Positions 42,669 through 52,971 of a stretch of DNA of 64,000 nt are shown here, one piece after another (the first letter of the stretch is position 1; every line of letters begins with the position of its first letter). A program made the translations under genes and the position numbers. The notes below the pieces were generated by a model. That model saw only the letters and a program-made list of their open reading frames with translations, made no database searches and had not been told where the DNA came from. The DNA is from Bremia lactucae (Eukaryota; Oomycota; Peronosporomycetes; Peronosporales; Peronosporaceae), in NCBI RefSeq assembly GCF_004359215.1, contig NC_090621.1:278962-342961 (forward strand), written 5' to 3'.

Positions 42669-44945
42669 ATGACCTCGCCATCCTCGCAAGGCAATCTGTT
42701 GCCTCTTGGATCCGAGGGGCTGGCCATGCCGCCCGTGGGGAAGAAAAAGAAACCTGGGCGGACCCCAAGTCTCATCTGGCAACTCTTGACCGACGAGCCC
42801 GACCCGCAACGCCGCAATTCGGCCACTTGCAAGCACTGCAAAAAGTCGGTGGCGTATTACAAAAAGTCCGAGCAAGCCATTCGGCATTTAAAAAAATGTG
42901 CCCGCTTTCAAGAGATGCAGCACCAATTTGCCTTTATGAATCAATTTTCTGATCATTTGCCGCTGTACAATCAAAAGGTATTGGATAAAACCCCGGTAGC
43001 AAAGCGACTAAAAGCCGACCACAGTCCAAGCGACCGCGCGGCCACGCAAGCACAGATGGACGTCCACTTACAAGCCACCGCAGCCCTTGGGAGTGTCTTG
43101 GACCAAGCGGTTGTTCATCACGCACAGGTAATGAATCAAATTGCCATGCAACAAAGCCTGTCCGAGAGTCTCATTGAATCAATGCCACTCAAAGAGGATT
43201 TCAAAGAAAACGACTCCAACAACAAACTTCAGAAATTACGACCTTTCTCCAAGACCCAAAGTGAACGATTTGACGAAGAAATGGCCATGCATGTATTTGT
43301 CACTGGCATGGCGTTTGATGCTATTGAAGAGTCGCACTTGGCAAGAGCCATGGCATTAGTACGCCCAACTATTAAACTTCCGACCAAGAAAAGTCTTGAA
43401 ACAACTCTTATGATGCGATGCTATGAGAAAATGCACAAACAAGTCTGGGGCAAGTTGTCGTCGAGTTTTGCTCGTGTCTGTTTAAAACGAGAGGCGTGGT
43501 CCAATTGGAATTTGTATCAAACCCCAAATGCCGAGAATACGTACGTGACATATTTGGCACTTTATAAGGACAAACGTTTTTTTCTCGAGGTCGAAAAAAC
43601 AATAAGAAACGAGTCGCCATTAAATTCAATTCTCATTGCGCAAGATATTAAACGCATGATGCAACCCATTGTGAGTAATATTAGTGGCGTCGTCACGGGA
43701 AGTACCGAATATCATTCACGGGCGTGGAATATGTTGAAAGCGGAGTATCCGACCAAGTTTTTCTACGGCTGTATTTGCCACGCATTACACCTTGCAATTA
43801 TGGATATTTTTGGCCCTCAACAACCGCTGGAAAGTGATCCGTCTCGACAAGTATCCTCTACGCAAGGGCCCATGGAGTTTCCATTTCAAGATCTGGTCGA
43901 GCTTACTATCAATTGCAACGAATTGTTGTCATTTTTTAGTAGCACTCACTATGCGCCAAAATATAAAATGTTTGGCTCACAGTTAGTGCATACGATGAAA
44001 GGTCTTGCAAATGCGACGTCCACGATGTCTTGGGGCACGCTTGCCGCACGCTTTCGTGTTTTAATGCAGGCTGAAGATATCTTGCAATCAATTGTAAGTG
44101 CTCCTGACTTTCTAAGTCCAGAATTATCGGCATCTGAAAGCGCGATACGAACCAATTTAAAAGCGTTCGTACTCAATGTAAACTGGAAATTGACATTGGA
44201 GAAGGCAGTGACGATTTTAACACCCATTGAATTGATTTTATACAAGTTCCAGGATGATCACGCTTCCATTTCAGAAGTGTATTTTGAATCCAAACATTTA
44301 CTCACGGATTTTGATGCGGTCTTTGGTCTAACGACCGTCGAACTTGAGTATCTTAAAAAGGTAATTACGGAGCATTGGCAGTACGTGCTGAGTGAGGCCC
44401 ATGGATTGGCTTTCTTGTTAGATCCTCGATATATTGGCAAGTCGATGACAAGAGATTATCGGGAACAAATTGAAGAGCTCATTTTTACTTTTCCTGAAAC
44501 GGACCAGGATACCGAAGTTCATCAAGAACGGCGACAAGCAATGACTGAAGAATATACTGACTACGTCATGTACGCCAAGAATCAGCGCAATAATCGCACG
44601 TACAAGTGGGAGATGTTGGAAAAAGGAACTCGAACCCCGTTGCAATTCTGGCAGACCGATGCCGATGATTGGCCACACCTGAAGTCGTTGGCACTTACGC
44701 TCTTTTCGTTGGCTCCCAGTAGTGTTGCTTCGGAAAAGACCCTTTGTAAGAGCACCTTAACACAAGCTCGCCGTCGCAACAAACTCAGCTTTGACGAAAT
44801 GCGACGTTTGGCTTTTATTTGTATCAATGACTCGCAATTAACAGGCAATCGCGTGACGGGCGAAGTCCAAAGCAGCACGTTGCCTGACTTTGCGATGGAG
44901 AGCACAGCACTTTCGCCGGATGGGATGATGATGTGGATGATATAA
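42669..44945 (+). CDS. BED zinc-finger hAT-type transposase-like protein, 758 aa
   Basis: One intact frame without stops. The N-terminal BED-type finger has CKHCKKS...HLKKC (C-x2-C, H-x3-C). The middle has the hAT insertion region around CICHALHLAIMDI. The C-terminal hAT dimerisation block reads LTLFSLAPSSVASEKT followed by RRRNKLSFDEMRRLAFI. Where active hAT enzymes have the first catalytic Asp (V-TDNA-type motif) this protein reads VVTGSTEYHSRAW, so the Asp seems lost. I found no terminal inverted repeats or 8-bp duplication nearby. It lies between conserved genes. A domesticated hAT-derived DNA-binding protein is likely; an old inactive transposase is the alternative. The start could also be the next ATG at 42726. 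Confidence 0.82.
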   Translation: MTSPSSQGNLLPLGSEGLAMPPVGKKKKPGRTPSLIWQLLTDEPDPQRRNSATCKHCKKSVAYYKKSEQAIRHLKKCARFQEMQHQFAFMNQFSDHLPLYNQKVLDKTPVAKRLKADHSPSDRAATQAQMDVHLQATAALGSVLDQAVVHHAQVMNQIAMQQSLSESLIESMPLKEDFKENDSNNKLQKLRPFSKTQSERFDEEMAMHVFVTGMAFDAIEESHLARAMALVRPTIKLPTKKSLETTLMMRCYEKMHKQVWGKLSSSFARVCLKREAWSNWNLYQTPNAENTYVTYLALYKDKRFFLEVEKTIRNESPLNSILIAQDIKRMMQPIVSNISGVVTGSTEYHSRAWNMLKAEYPTKFFYGCICHALHLAIMDIFGPQQPLESDPSRQVSSTQGPMEFPFQDLVELTINCNELLSFFSSTHYAPKYKMFGSQLVHTMKGLANATSTMSWGTLAARFRVLMQAEDILQSIVSAPDFLSPELSASESAIRTNLKAFVLNVNWKLTLEKAVTILTPIELILYKFQDDHASISEVYFESKHLLTDFDAVFGLTTVELEYLKKVITEHWQYVLSEAHGLAFLLDPRYIGKSMTRDYREQIEELIFTFPETDQDTEVHQERRQAMTEEYTDYVMYAKNQRNNRTYKWEMLEKGTRTPLQFWQTDADDWPHLKSLALTLFSLAPSSVASEKTLCKSTLTQARRRNKLSFDEMRRLAFICINDSQLTGNRVTGEVQSSTLPDFAMESTALSPDGMMMWMI

Positions 44946-45587
44946 AGCGAAGTATATGCTTGTTGGCGTGAAGAAAGAGGAGGAAGTGATTGTTTCGTTG
45001 TATGTCGATTTCAGATAAATGGAAAGTATTTATAGGCGGGCGCTGGCACAGGAGAAACGGGAATGTGTGAGTGCTGCTGATTCTCTAGTGAGAGTATTTT
45101 ATTTAAAGAAGATAATGTACTGGGAACTTTTTTTGAATAATTGATTGATAATCTGCATCATGCGTTTGACAGGAAAATTGTAATGCGAAGCTGGAAAAGC
45201 GTTTATAAAGAGTAGTTGGGTTTTGTCGTAATCGTCACCAGTTTGTGTTATACGGTATTTAATTTGAAAGACACGAGTTACATCGGTAAACATTTATTTT
45301 GTAAAAATTAACGTTATAGTTTGAAATCGATTTATTTCGTGATCCTTAAGTAATAGCAATGAACTTTTTAATGTCAAATACATGCATTCGTTCCTTTTGC
45401 CTCAAGTCTCCGAGAAATACAATCCAAAATTTGATGTGCATAGGTTTTGGGATACGATCGTATGGTATAAGATTCTACAGGTTGAGGAATATCAATGTTT
45501 GTGCTTTGTCGCTTCCTTTGAAAACGAATAGCCTATCATATAACATCGAAGACGCGCAGTAAAGCATTCAGCTCCAAAGTCTTGAAC
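44946..45587. other. Intergenic region between hAT-type gene and GTPase gene
   Basis: About 640 bp. I see no supported gene or transposon piece. It would contain the 3' UTR of the first gene and the promoter of the second. Confidence 0.5.
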
Positions 45588-47415
45588 ATGACAACGCTCA
45601 CAGACGTGGGATTAGCAGCATTGTGCTGCCAAGTACATGCCGAGTACGTGCATGGAACTTCCCTTCCTCCTTCCGATCGCTTACCGTATGAAGTAGAGGA
45701 GGGCAACGTTGAATACAAGCTACAATTGCTAACCCAGGATCCCGACCGCCTGCGTCAATTAACCACGCAGATGCACTGGCGTCTAAATGAAGGTAGAAAC
45801 AATGCGTTTTACGAGATTGGCGTCAAGGACAATGGAGAGGTCCTGGGTCTTTTAGAAGATGCCATGGTACACTCATTAGGAACCCTTGCGCGGTGAGAAT
45901 GGCTACATTGCATTGTGAACACTGAGCCATGGTTTAATACATGCCTGTTTTAAACACAGTCTGTGCCGTGTCGTCCATGCCAAGATGTCTCTATCTCGAT
46001 TCCGTTACGGACGCGATCGACGGCATAGGGCCATACGAGTTAAAGTCGCAAGAATCGTAGAGCCTAGCAGTACCAAGAGGCTTCGCGTCTCCGTGATTGG
46101 AGACTTTGAAAGCGGCAAATCGACCTTAGTAGGGGTCGTCACCCGAGGTTGTCTCGATGATGGAGCTGGATTAGCGAGAATGCACGTCTGTCGTCATCGT
46201 CATGAGCTCGAAAATGGCTGTACCTCCAGTGTGAGCGAGCATACCATTGCTGTGGCTCGAGACGGTCATTTTCGATGCATTGAGGAGTTTCAAACCTGTG
46301 ATTTTGGTGAGCACGACCAGGACGTGACAGCGCAACAGGAACGAATTATTACGCTCAATGACTTGGCCGGCCATCAAAAGTACTTGAAAAGTACCGCATC
46401 GGGACTTGCAGGACAGTTTCCAGACTATGCAATGCTGGTTATTGATGCAGTTCGTGGCGTTCGAGACATGACCCGAGAACATCTTCAAATTGCAACCGCG
46501 CTGAATGTAGCCATCTTTGTAGTGATTAGCAAAATTGATCTTGCGACCAATGCACGATTGCAACAATCGGTTACTGAAGTGACAGACTTAATGACCACAT
46601 TTTGCCCTCAGCAACAAATTGTTTGGCCGAAAAGTCTCCCGACGGTAGGGGAGGATCACGAACTTATTAGGCCACTAACCTGTGGGTTTACGATACCGGT
46701 ATTTCAAATTTCGAGTGTCAATGGGACGGGGTTAGACATTCTTCAGAAGTTCTTGGCTAATCTCGAGCCAAAACGAGTATGGGCCACAACAGCCCAGACG
46801 CCCGTCGAATTTCAAATTACTCAAGCGTACGATATTGATCAAGCAGGAATTATTGTGACGGGACTTGTACAAGCTGGCACCTTGGGTCTTCGAGAGCCAA
46901 TGTTGCTTGGACCTGATATGGATGGTCACTTTTGCGAGGTTGTCGTTAAAAGCATCGAAGTGCAGCACAAAGCCGCGCAGACGTTATGCGCTGGAGAGAC
47001 CGGGGCTGTACGCATTCGTTTCGTGTCGACTGCTCAGCCCGCTTCTCGTATCCGCAAAGGCACGATGTTGGTCCACCCGAGCGTTTGTCCCATCGCGACA
47101 CGTCAATTTGATGCCGAGTTGCATTTTTTGCCGGACGCGCGCGCTTTTCGCAACAATTTTCAAGCGGTTATCCACACGGGTCAAGTTCGGCAAATGGCCA
47201 AGATTATCCGATTAGAAGACCCCATGAGTGCAAGTGTGACCAAGCCACTATCGACGTATTTCCCAGCGACGACAATGTGCCGGTTGGAGTTTATGTACTG
47301 GCCTGAATACATTCGTCCGGATCTGCCATTAGTTTTGCGGGAAGGAAGAACGCAAGCAGTTGGTCGCATCGTGCGAACGGTGCCATATTTACACCAAACA
47401 ACTGGCGTTTCATAA
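45588..47415 (+). CDS. GTPBP1/2-type translational GTPase (2 exons, 586 aa)
   Basis: Exons 45588-45892 and 45960-47415; the 67-bp GT-AG intron is phase 2. Exon 1 carries the family-specific N-terminal domain (LPYEVEEGNVEYKLQL; MHWRLNEG; FYEIGVKDNGEVLGL). Exon 2 carries the G domain: P-loop GDFESGKST (149-157), switch region RHELENGCTSSV, DLAGHQKYL as G3, and SKID as G4. EF-Tu-like domains II and III follow (GIIVTGLVQAGTL, CRLEFMYWPEYIRP). In animals GTPBP1/2 act with stalled ribosomes and mRNA turnover. The start at 45588 is the first ATG before the conserved domain. It converges with CPSF1, 210 bp between stop codons. Confidence 0.9.
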
Positions 47416-47625
47416 TGTTAAACTCGCCCTGTAGATACAAGATATACCGGTTTTAATAAAAAAAAATAAGACAACGAGTACTCTAAATTAAGCAACAATA
47501 ACAAGTACTCTAAATTTAGCAACAAATGCGTTTTGAAGTACGAAAATTCGGAAAAAATACTTTTTTGTCAACTTAAAGCAACACTGTCTACTTAAAAATG
47601 CATCGCGCAACGTTGCAATTCGAAA

Positions 47626-50600
47626 CTATAGAAATGCCGACGTGGCATGTTGTACCTCTAACAAATTATGAATCACCACCTCGGAGGTCGTACCAATACA
47701 ACGTGCCAATTCTTTTTGCGCAACATAATCCAATGTCAAAAATTGAAATAACACCATGGCATCTAAAAAGCTTTTTTTCCACTTTTTCTTACTCCACGCA
47801 TCCCCTCGTCCACATCGTTGTTGTCCATTTGTCTTGAGCATCCGAAACTCCCGTGGATTTAATGCACAATTCTGTTGCAACGTATTAATCATGACATTCT
47901 GGAGTGTATACAACCGTCGAAACACGCGTTCGGACACGGGTACAAGTGCCATAATTCCTCCTTCCGACGTCCCCAATACATTTACATAACACGACAATAC
48001 CGCCGCTTTGCGCGTATACGCTCCCGCGCCAGCCATTTCAACACGTTTTCGAAACATACTGGCCACTTGAACCCCTAAATGAAAGTCACTCACGCGAAGT
48101 AATCGTTGTCCCCCACGGGATTCAATATCCTGTGGCAAATATTGCAATACATGCAAATTTTCATCCATATCAACCGCCAATAATGCAACTTTCGTTTCAA
48201 ACACACTAAATTCCGTCGCCGAGACAGTCAAAGGTTCATAATCTTTTGCCAAGAGCAACAATTGACGCTGCAATTCACGCCATTGTAAGAAATGCACACT
48301 CTTGTAGACATCCCCATAGAGAATAAAATCTTTCACGACATTCAGTGTGACAATAAACATTTGAGCATCGTAGAACGCACATCCAATTAATTGTTCCGAC
48401 TTGAATTCATACACAATAAGTTTCGACCCAACTGCTGCCAAAACGTACGGACCAAGTTGCGCCACGGCAGAAATTGCTCCTTGACGGTGTTCTTTCATAA
48501 ACACAAGTCGTAATTTCGGAAGCTTGCCACTCGTGGCGCCTCCTTCTTCATTCACGTACTGGGCATAATCCAATTCATAGAGTAATAACCTTCCACGACC
48601 ACTTTCATCTTCTCCATGTGGTCCAACCCATCCTGTTCCAAGAACCAAGTACGGACGTTTCTTCCGATGCCATTCCACCGACGTCGAAGCCACTTCGTCG
48701 TGTAATAACGACGAATCAAAGAGATACATGAGTCGTATACACAAGACGACTTCAAATCGTTCAAAATGAACACGAAAGACGCCACGAAAATCCCATTCAC
48801 GAAACTCATTCGTTTGGACAAGACGCAATTCATACACGTCTTCTTCCGTATGGGGGAATGCCGAAAGCTCTAGATCGGAAAACATCTCGGTCGTTGGTGC
48901 CATGACATTACTGCCAAGAAGAACATTTCCATTCGCATCCAGTGTCTCGGTTTCTAACTCGTCGTCGACCGTCTCAACTTCCGTCGCATTTTCCGCGTCC
49001 GCAGGTTTCATACGAAGGCTACAAACCACTGCATACGTTGGTGCGACTAACGCTTCAGCAACACCTCCAGGACCGTGGTTCCCAAGATACAACATATGAT
49101 GCAACGTCGCACCAAATTCCGCTTTCTGAAGCACAAATCCACCACTGGATGGTAAGATTGTCGATGTTTTACTCGATGGCAACTCACATACACGCAAGGA
49201 TCCACGGGAGTGGAAATAAATAAACCCATTTGGACAATTCCAATGATGAAAAGGCGTGAAACTTAAAACCGGCACGCTCACGCGTGGTGGTGTCGTCGTT
49301 TGATTGGCAACAAGCGGTGACTTGATTGCGGCATTTGGGACACACATACGCACGAAACAAGGGTGGCCACGATTCCCAAGGATCCACATTGGATGCGCTC
49401 CACGAAAGAAACAGCCACTCATGGTATTGACATTATAAAACTTGGTGAGCATGGGATACCGAAATCCGGCACGAAGTTTGGCGACGACGGCCGACGTGCT
49501 TGTTTCCAAAGAAGTTTCGTTTAAATGCGTCGAAGGACGAACTTTTGGAGGGACGAATGGTCGTGTGATTAATTCCGTATTGATACGAATAAATTGAAAG
49601 ATCGGTGAAGAAGAACGCGACTGGAGACGGTCGTGTGTTGGTGTTGCTGCGTAGAGAAGCAAGTCGCCATTTGCTAAGAATACGAGCAAGACCATTCGTG
49701 CAAGATACGATGCATTCATTTGTCCTTCACTTGGTCCAACACGATGAATGACAATATCCGCAACAGGAGAATTCATGGCATGCGCTTTTTGAATACGCGT
49801 GTCGTTTGCAAGTGACGTGGAAGCATGGAGTCCAAGCACAGGAGCCGTCGATTCCATGGATTCGTGAGCGAGAGTACCAGTCCATGTATTCACTAAAGAC
49901 TGCGGTGCAAATGTCAAGTACGGAAACACTCCACGCTTTTGAAAATCCGGAAGGGAATACACATGAAGGGAACCGTCTTCGAAACACAAACCACACATCA
50001 TCAAAGCTTCGTTTTGAAGGAGTAATGGGATTGAAATCGATTCATCCGTGTGTGTTCGAGTTGAATGCGATCGAGGGGACGAAGGAAATTCGTTACGAAA
50101 CGTTGGATGCGTTGCTGGACGTGTTTGATACAATGCATCAAGCTCATCGTCGTCTCTTTCGGCAGTAGTTAATGGCTTGACTCTCGTCGGTTCCACTTGT
50201 TGTTTGCATTCGTGTTCCCCTGTTTTTTCTTGAAACATTCCTGTCCAGTCGTAAAAGAGACACGCGGCACTACTTTTATGCATTGAAACATCCCCATTTC
50301 CATTCGAATGTATACAAGTAGTGGTAAAATCAATCACGGGATCGATGACCGTGAGTTCTAAATCGGCTTCATCGCCCATTAACAACCGTATTGATCCATC
50401 CGTTAACAATAGCAGAATATACGGATCCACCACGTCCACGGATACGATGCCCACTTTACTTGTATCAACGTTCATGCCGCCCGATTCCACGTCGCCTTCA
50501 AGCGTAATCTCTTGCGTACACACGAGTTTCACACGTACATTGTCGTCGAGTGCCGTCTTGTCACCATTATTCAATACGTCGTCGTCCAAGACTTCCATCA

Positions 50601-52830
50601 TCACACGTGCTCCTTGTTTAAAGATCTGAACAATTCGTTGATGCTGAAAAAGATTTGCCGCCGCAAGCGTTGGACCGGATGTATAAAATCCACTATTGTC
50701 TTCTAAAGGTTCCATGCCTTCTCCCGTTCGTAACACCATTGTACGATGCGCCACGCTCAGTATCAAGTACGCATTATAACGCCTTCCATCGGTACTCGTT
50801 GGTTCCAATGCAAGGGATGACGATACGGTCCACATGGCGCGACACCCACTAAGCTCCGCTTCTGTGCCGACTAATGGACGTAAACCATTATGAAGAATCG
50901 AGATTGCACCACTAACGTCATAGCCGCCACTAATTACCAATTCTTCCCGCTTGTCACTGGAATCGGCATTGTTTTCCATCCCCAAATCAATGGACGTGAT
51001 CGGTCCAATACCAGGAAGAAGATCAATTGGTCGAAGATCGTACGTATATCCAACCCCCAACGAGATGGCATCCTTTCTCTCTTCTTGCTTCCTACCAACA
51101 TCATGAATCGTATCACGTGCATTCGTACAATCCTCCTCTTCCTTTACACGTGTTGTACCATACAAAAATAAATCCTCTTCATCCTCTTCGTCTTCAATAT
51201 TACCCTCAATCTTCCCATCCATCCTTGCTTCCAATTCCAAACCTTTCTCCACATTCAATTCCTTCTCATTTGTACACTCGGAATCCCCATAATCCTTTAC
51301 TTGTTTCTTCTCCATGGCAAACAAAATCGAATCTCCGGATCGTGAGCCAAGAAAAAGGGTCTGTGTCTCACTATGAACACTCACACACTGCGCCAGAACT
51401 CGCGCGTGAAGCAATCGTAATGAAAGCACACCTGGACGACTTCCGCCCACTCCTCCCGCGCCGTAAAACCCCCTTCTTGACACGTCTTCCGACGGCAATG
51501 ATAGCATATACACCGCACCACTAGGTACCGTCAACACCAGCTCCTTTTCCCCCACATATTCATACTGACAATCATACAAAACCACATCCAACGGCTGAAT
51601 GTCATGCTCCAGCGTCTCGTACACGGCCTCACTTAATGGAAACACCGATAGATTCACGGTCTTTAATGCAAACGCATTCGTTGCGAGACCATAGAATTGG
51701 GTCTGATTAAAGTATAAAATCGCATTGGCTGCCAAGACAACAACACCTCCTAAGGGTGCACGACATGGAATAATTCGAAACGAATCCGATGGCAAATTCT
51801 TGACAGTCCAGATCTTGGGATGCAAATGCGTATGGAGATTTATGGACAGGACAGTTAAACAAAACGTATCGTACCCTGCAGCCATGCGGCCACTTGTGGC
51901 ATTCTTTTCATTTTCTTCATGCAAAACCATCAAGGTTGGTTCCAAGTACCCATGTAAGAAGGCAAAATCCACAATTTTACTCGTTAACTCCAATTCACGC
52001 AATCGTAGAAGAAACTCGCGACCCGTTAAGGTATTGGCAAGCAACCCACTTCGATGATGTCGTTTTCGTTTGACTCCCATTTTCACACTTTGATCCAACA
52101 AGACATGGACATTGGCATTCATTTCAGGCACCAAGGAGGTGCTTTTATGGTGGCTTTCATGCACCAATTCTTCGAGTTGTTTCTCGTCTTCATCGTCTTC
52201 GGAATCACTGGTCGTACACGCATCATCGTCGAGTTCTTTGTCGTCTTCAAAGAATGCAAGTTCACGAGATTCGCTCTTAAATGGCACAATCACGAGTTGA
52301 TCACCGTATACGAGCATTGCGCCACAACGCGTTTGGGGATCCACGCGTGCCGCGGCTTGGGTGGCAAGTCCTAAGAGCTGTTCTCGTCCATTGGGTTCGC
52401 CTTTTAATGTCGCACCTGGGCCCATGGCATGTTCTTCAAAGGTATACATTGCTAACGTTACGAGCGTGAAAGTACGACGGTCGTAGCCCACGAGAACCCA
52501 TTTAAACCGTGGAAACGACAGCAAAAGCACGTCGGGGCCCGTGACAAAACGATGTTTTGGATGATAGAGGATACGATTATAATGAAGGACGTGGAGACTA
52601 TGGGCAACGCCCGCGAGAGGGAACGACGCGAGAAGATGGAGGACGTGGTTTTTGGACGATTCCAAGGTCGTGAATTGACGGAGACATGGCTCAATGCGGT
52701 AGATGCGAAGCCATTGAGGACCTACAAGCACAAGATCGGCTTGAAGATCACTAGAGAGTCGGGCATTGACTGCGTGGTGGACGGCTGTGGCTGCGACGAG
52801 ATCGCGATGGAACAAGAAGTGCTGCCCCAT
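47626..52830 (-). CDS. CPSF1: Cleavage and polyadenylation specificity factor subunit 1 (1734 aa)
   Basis: One very long intact exon on the minus strand. The N-terminus matches CPSF160: a DVLLLSFPRFKWVLVGYD strand set and RVDPQTRCGAMLVYGDQLV of the first beta-propeller. The C-terminal CPSF_A region (about 1340-1690) includes GRLLLYELDY, KEHRQGAISAVAQLGPYVL and DVYKSVHFLQWRE. It is longer than the human protein (about 1440), with acidic insertions around residues 200-225 and 530-580. It is the scaffold of the nuclear mRNA 3'-end cleavage complex and binds WDR33, CPSF30 and AAUAAA-containing RNA. The ATG at 52830 is 141 bp from the EFL1 start on the other strand. Confidence 0.93.
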   Translation of the reverse strand: MGQHFLFHRDLVAATAVHHAVNARLSSDLQADLVLVGPQWLRIYRIEPCLRQFTTLESSKNHVLHLLASFPLAGVAHSLHVLHYNRILYHPKHRFVTGPDVLLLSFPRFKWVLVGYDRRTFTLVTLAMYTFEEHAMGPGATLKGEPNGREQLLGLATQAAARVDPQTRCGAMLVYGDQLVIVPFKSESRELAFFEDDKELDDDACTTSDSEDDEDEKQLEELVHESHHKSTSLVPEMNANVHVLLDQSVKMGVKRKRHHRSGLLANTLTGREFLLRLRELELTSKIVDFAFLHGYLEPTLMVLHEENEKNATSGRMAAGYDTFCLTVLSINLHTHLHPKIWTVKNLPSDSFRIIPCRAPLGGVVVLAANAILYFNQTQFYGLATNAFALKTVNLSVFPLSEAVYETLEHDIQPLDVVLYDCQYEYVGEKELVLTVPSGAVYMLSLPSEDVSRRGFYGAGGVGGSRPGVLSLRLLHARVLAQCVSVHSETQTLFLGSRSGDSILFAMEKKQVKDYGDSECTNEKELNVEKGLELEARMDGKIEGNIEDEEDEEDLFLYGTTRVKEEEDCTNARDTIHDVGRKQEERKDAISLGVGYTYDLRPIDLLPGIGPITSIDLGMENNADSSDKREELVISGGYDVSGAISILHNGLRPLVGTEAELSGCRAMWTVSSSLALEPTSTDGRRYNAYLILSVAHRTMVLRTGEGMEPLEDNSGFYTSGPTLAAANLFQHQRIVQIFKQGARVMMEVLDDDVLNNGDKTALDDNVRVKLVCTQEITLEGDVESGGMNVDTSKVGIVSVDVVDPYILLLLTDGSIRLLMGDEADLELTVIDPVIDFTTTCIHSNGNGDVSMHKSSAACLFYDWTGMFQEKTGEHECKQQVEPTRVKPLTTAERDDDELDALYQTRPATHPTFRNEFPSSPRSHSTRTHTDESISIPLLLQNEALMMCGLCFEDGSLHVYSLPDFQKRGVFPYLTFAPQSLVNTWTGTLAHESMESTAPVLGLHASTSLANDTRIQKAHAMNSPVADIVIHRVGPSEGQMNASYLARMVLLVFLANGDLLLYAATPTHDRLQSRSSSPIFQFIRINTELITRPFVPPKVRPSTHLNETSLETSTSAVVAKLRAGFRYPMLTKFYNVNTMSGCFFRGAHPMWILGNRGHPCFVRMCVPNAAIKSPLVANQTTTPPRVSVPVLSFTPFHHWNCPNGFIYFHSRGSLRVCELPSSKTSTILPSSGGFVLQKAEFGATLHHMLYLGNHGPGGVAEALVAPTYAVVCSLRMKPADAENATEVETVDDELETETLDANGNVLLGSNVMAPTTEMFSDLELSAFPHTEEDVYELRLVQTNEFREWDFRGVFRVHFERFEVVLCIRLMYLFDSSLLHDEVASTSVEWHRKKRPYLVLGTGWVGPHGEDESGRGRLLLYELDYAQYVNEEGGATSGKLPKLRLVFMKEHRQGAISAVAQLGPYVLAAVGSKLIVYEFKSEQLIGCAFYDAQMFIVTLNVVKDFILYGDVYKSVHFLQWRELQRQLLLLAKDYEPLTVSATEFSVFETKVALLAVDMDENLHVLQYLPQDIESRGGQRLLRVSDFHLGVQVASMFRKRVEMAGAGAYTRKAAVLSCYVNVLGTSEGGIMALVPVSERVFRRLYTLQNVMINTLQQNCALNPREFRMLKTNGQQRCGRGDAWSKKKWKKSFLDAMVLFQFLTLDYVAQKELARCIGTTSEVVIHNLLEVQHATSAFL

Positions 52831-52971
52831 GGTCGACCAACTTAATCGGAATCGTGTTTGTAAGGTATTATTACTACCGAGAGGGGACGGCTGGATTGCA
52901 GAAACGAATAATTAGATTTGAAAGGGTTGGACAGGATTCCCGATTCAAAAAGACCATCCGACTGGTCGGAA
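52831..52971. promoter_or_regulatory. Short bidirectional promoter region CPSF1/EFL1
   Basis: Only 141 bp separate the two divergent start codons, so both 5' UTRs and core promoters must lie here or overlap coding DNA. No clear initiator motif was identified. Confidence 0.6.

Noticed and set aside
45359..45562. Small gene before the GTPase gene
   Set aside because: 67 codons without recognisable domain; the region is better explained as promoter and 5' UTR.
51027..51524. 165-codon plus-strand frame and other long frames within CPSF1 and EFL1
   Set aside because: They are antisense or shifted shadows of strongly conserved coding sequence and show no domain.
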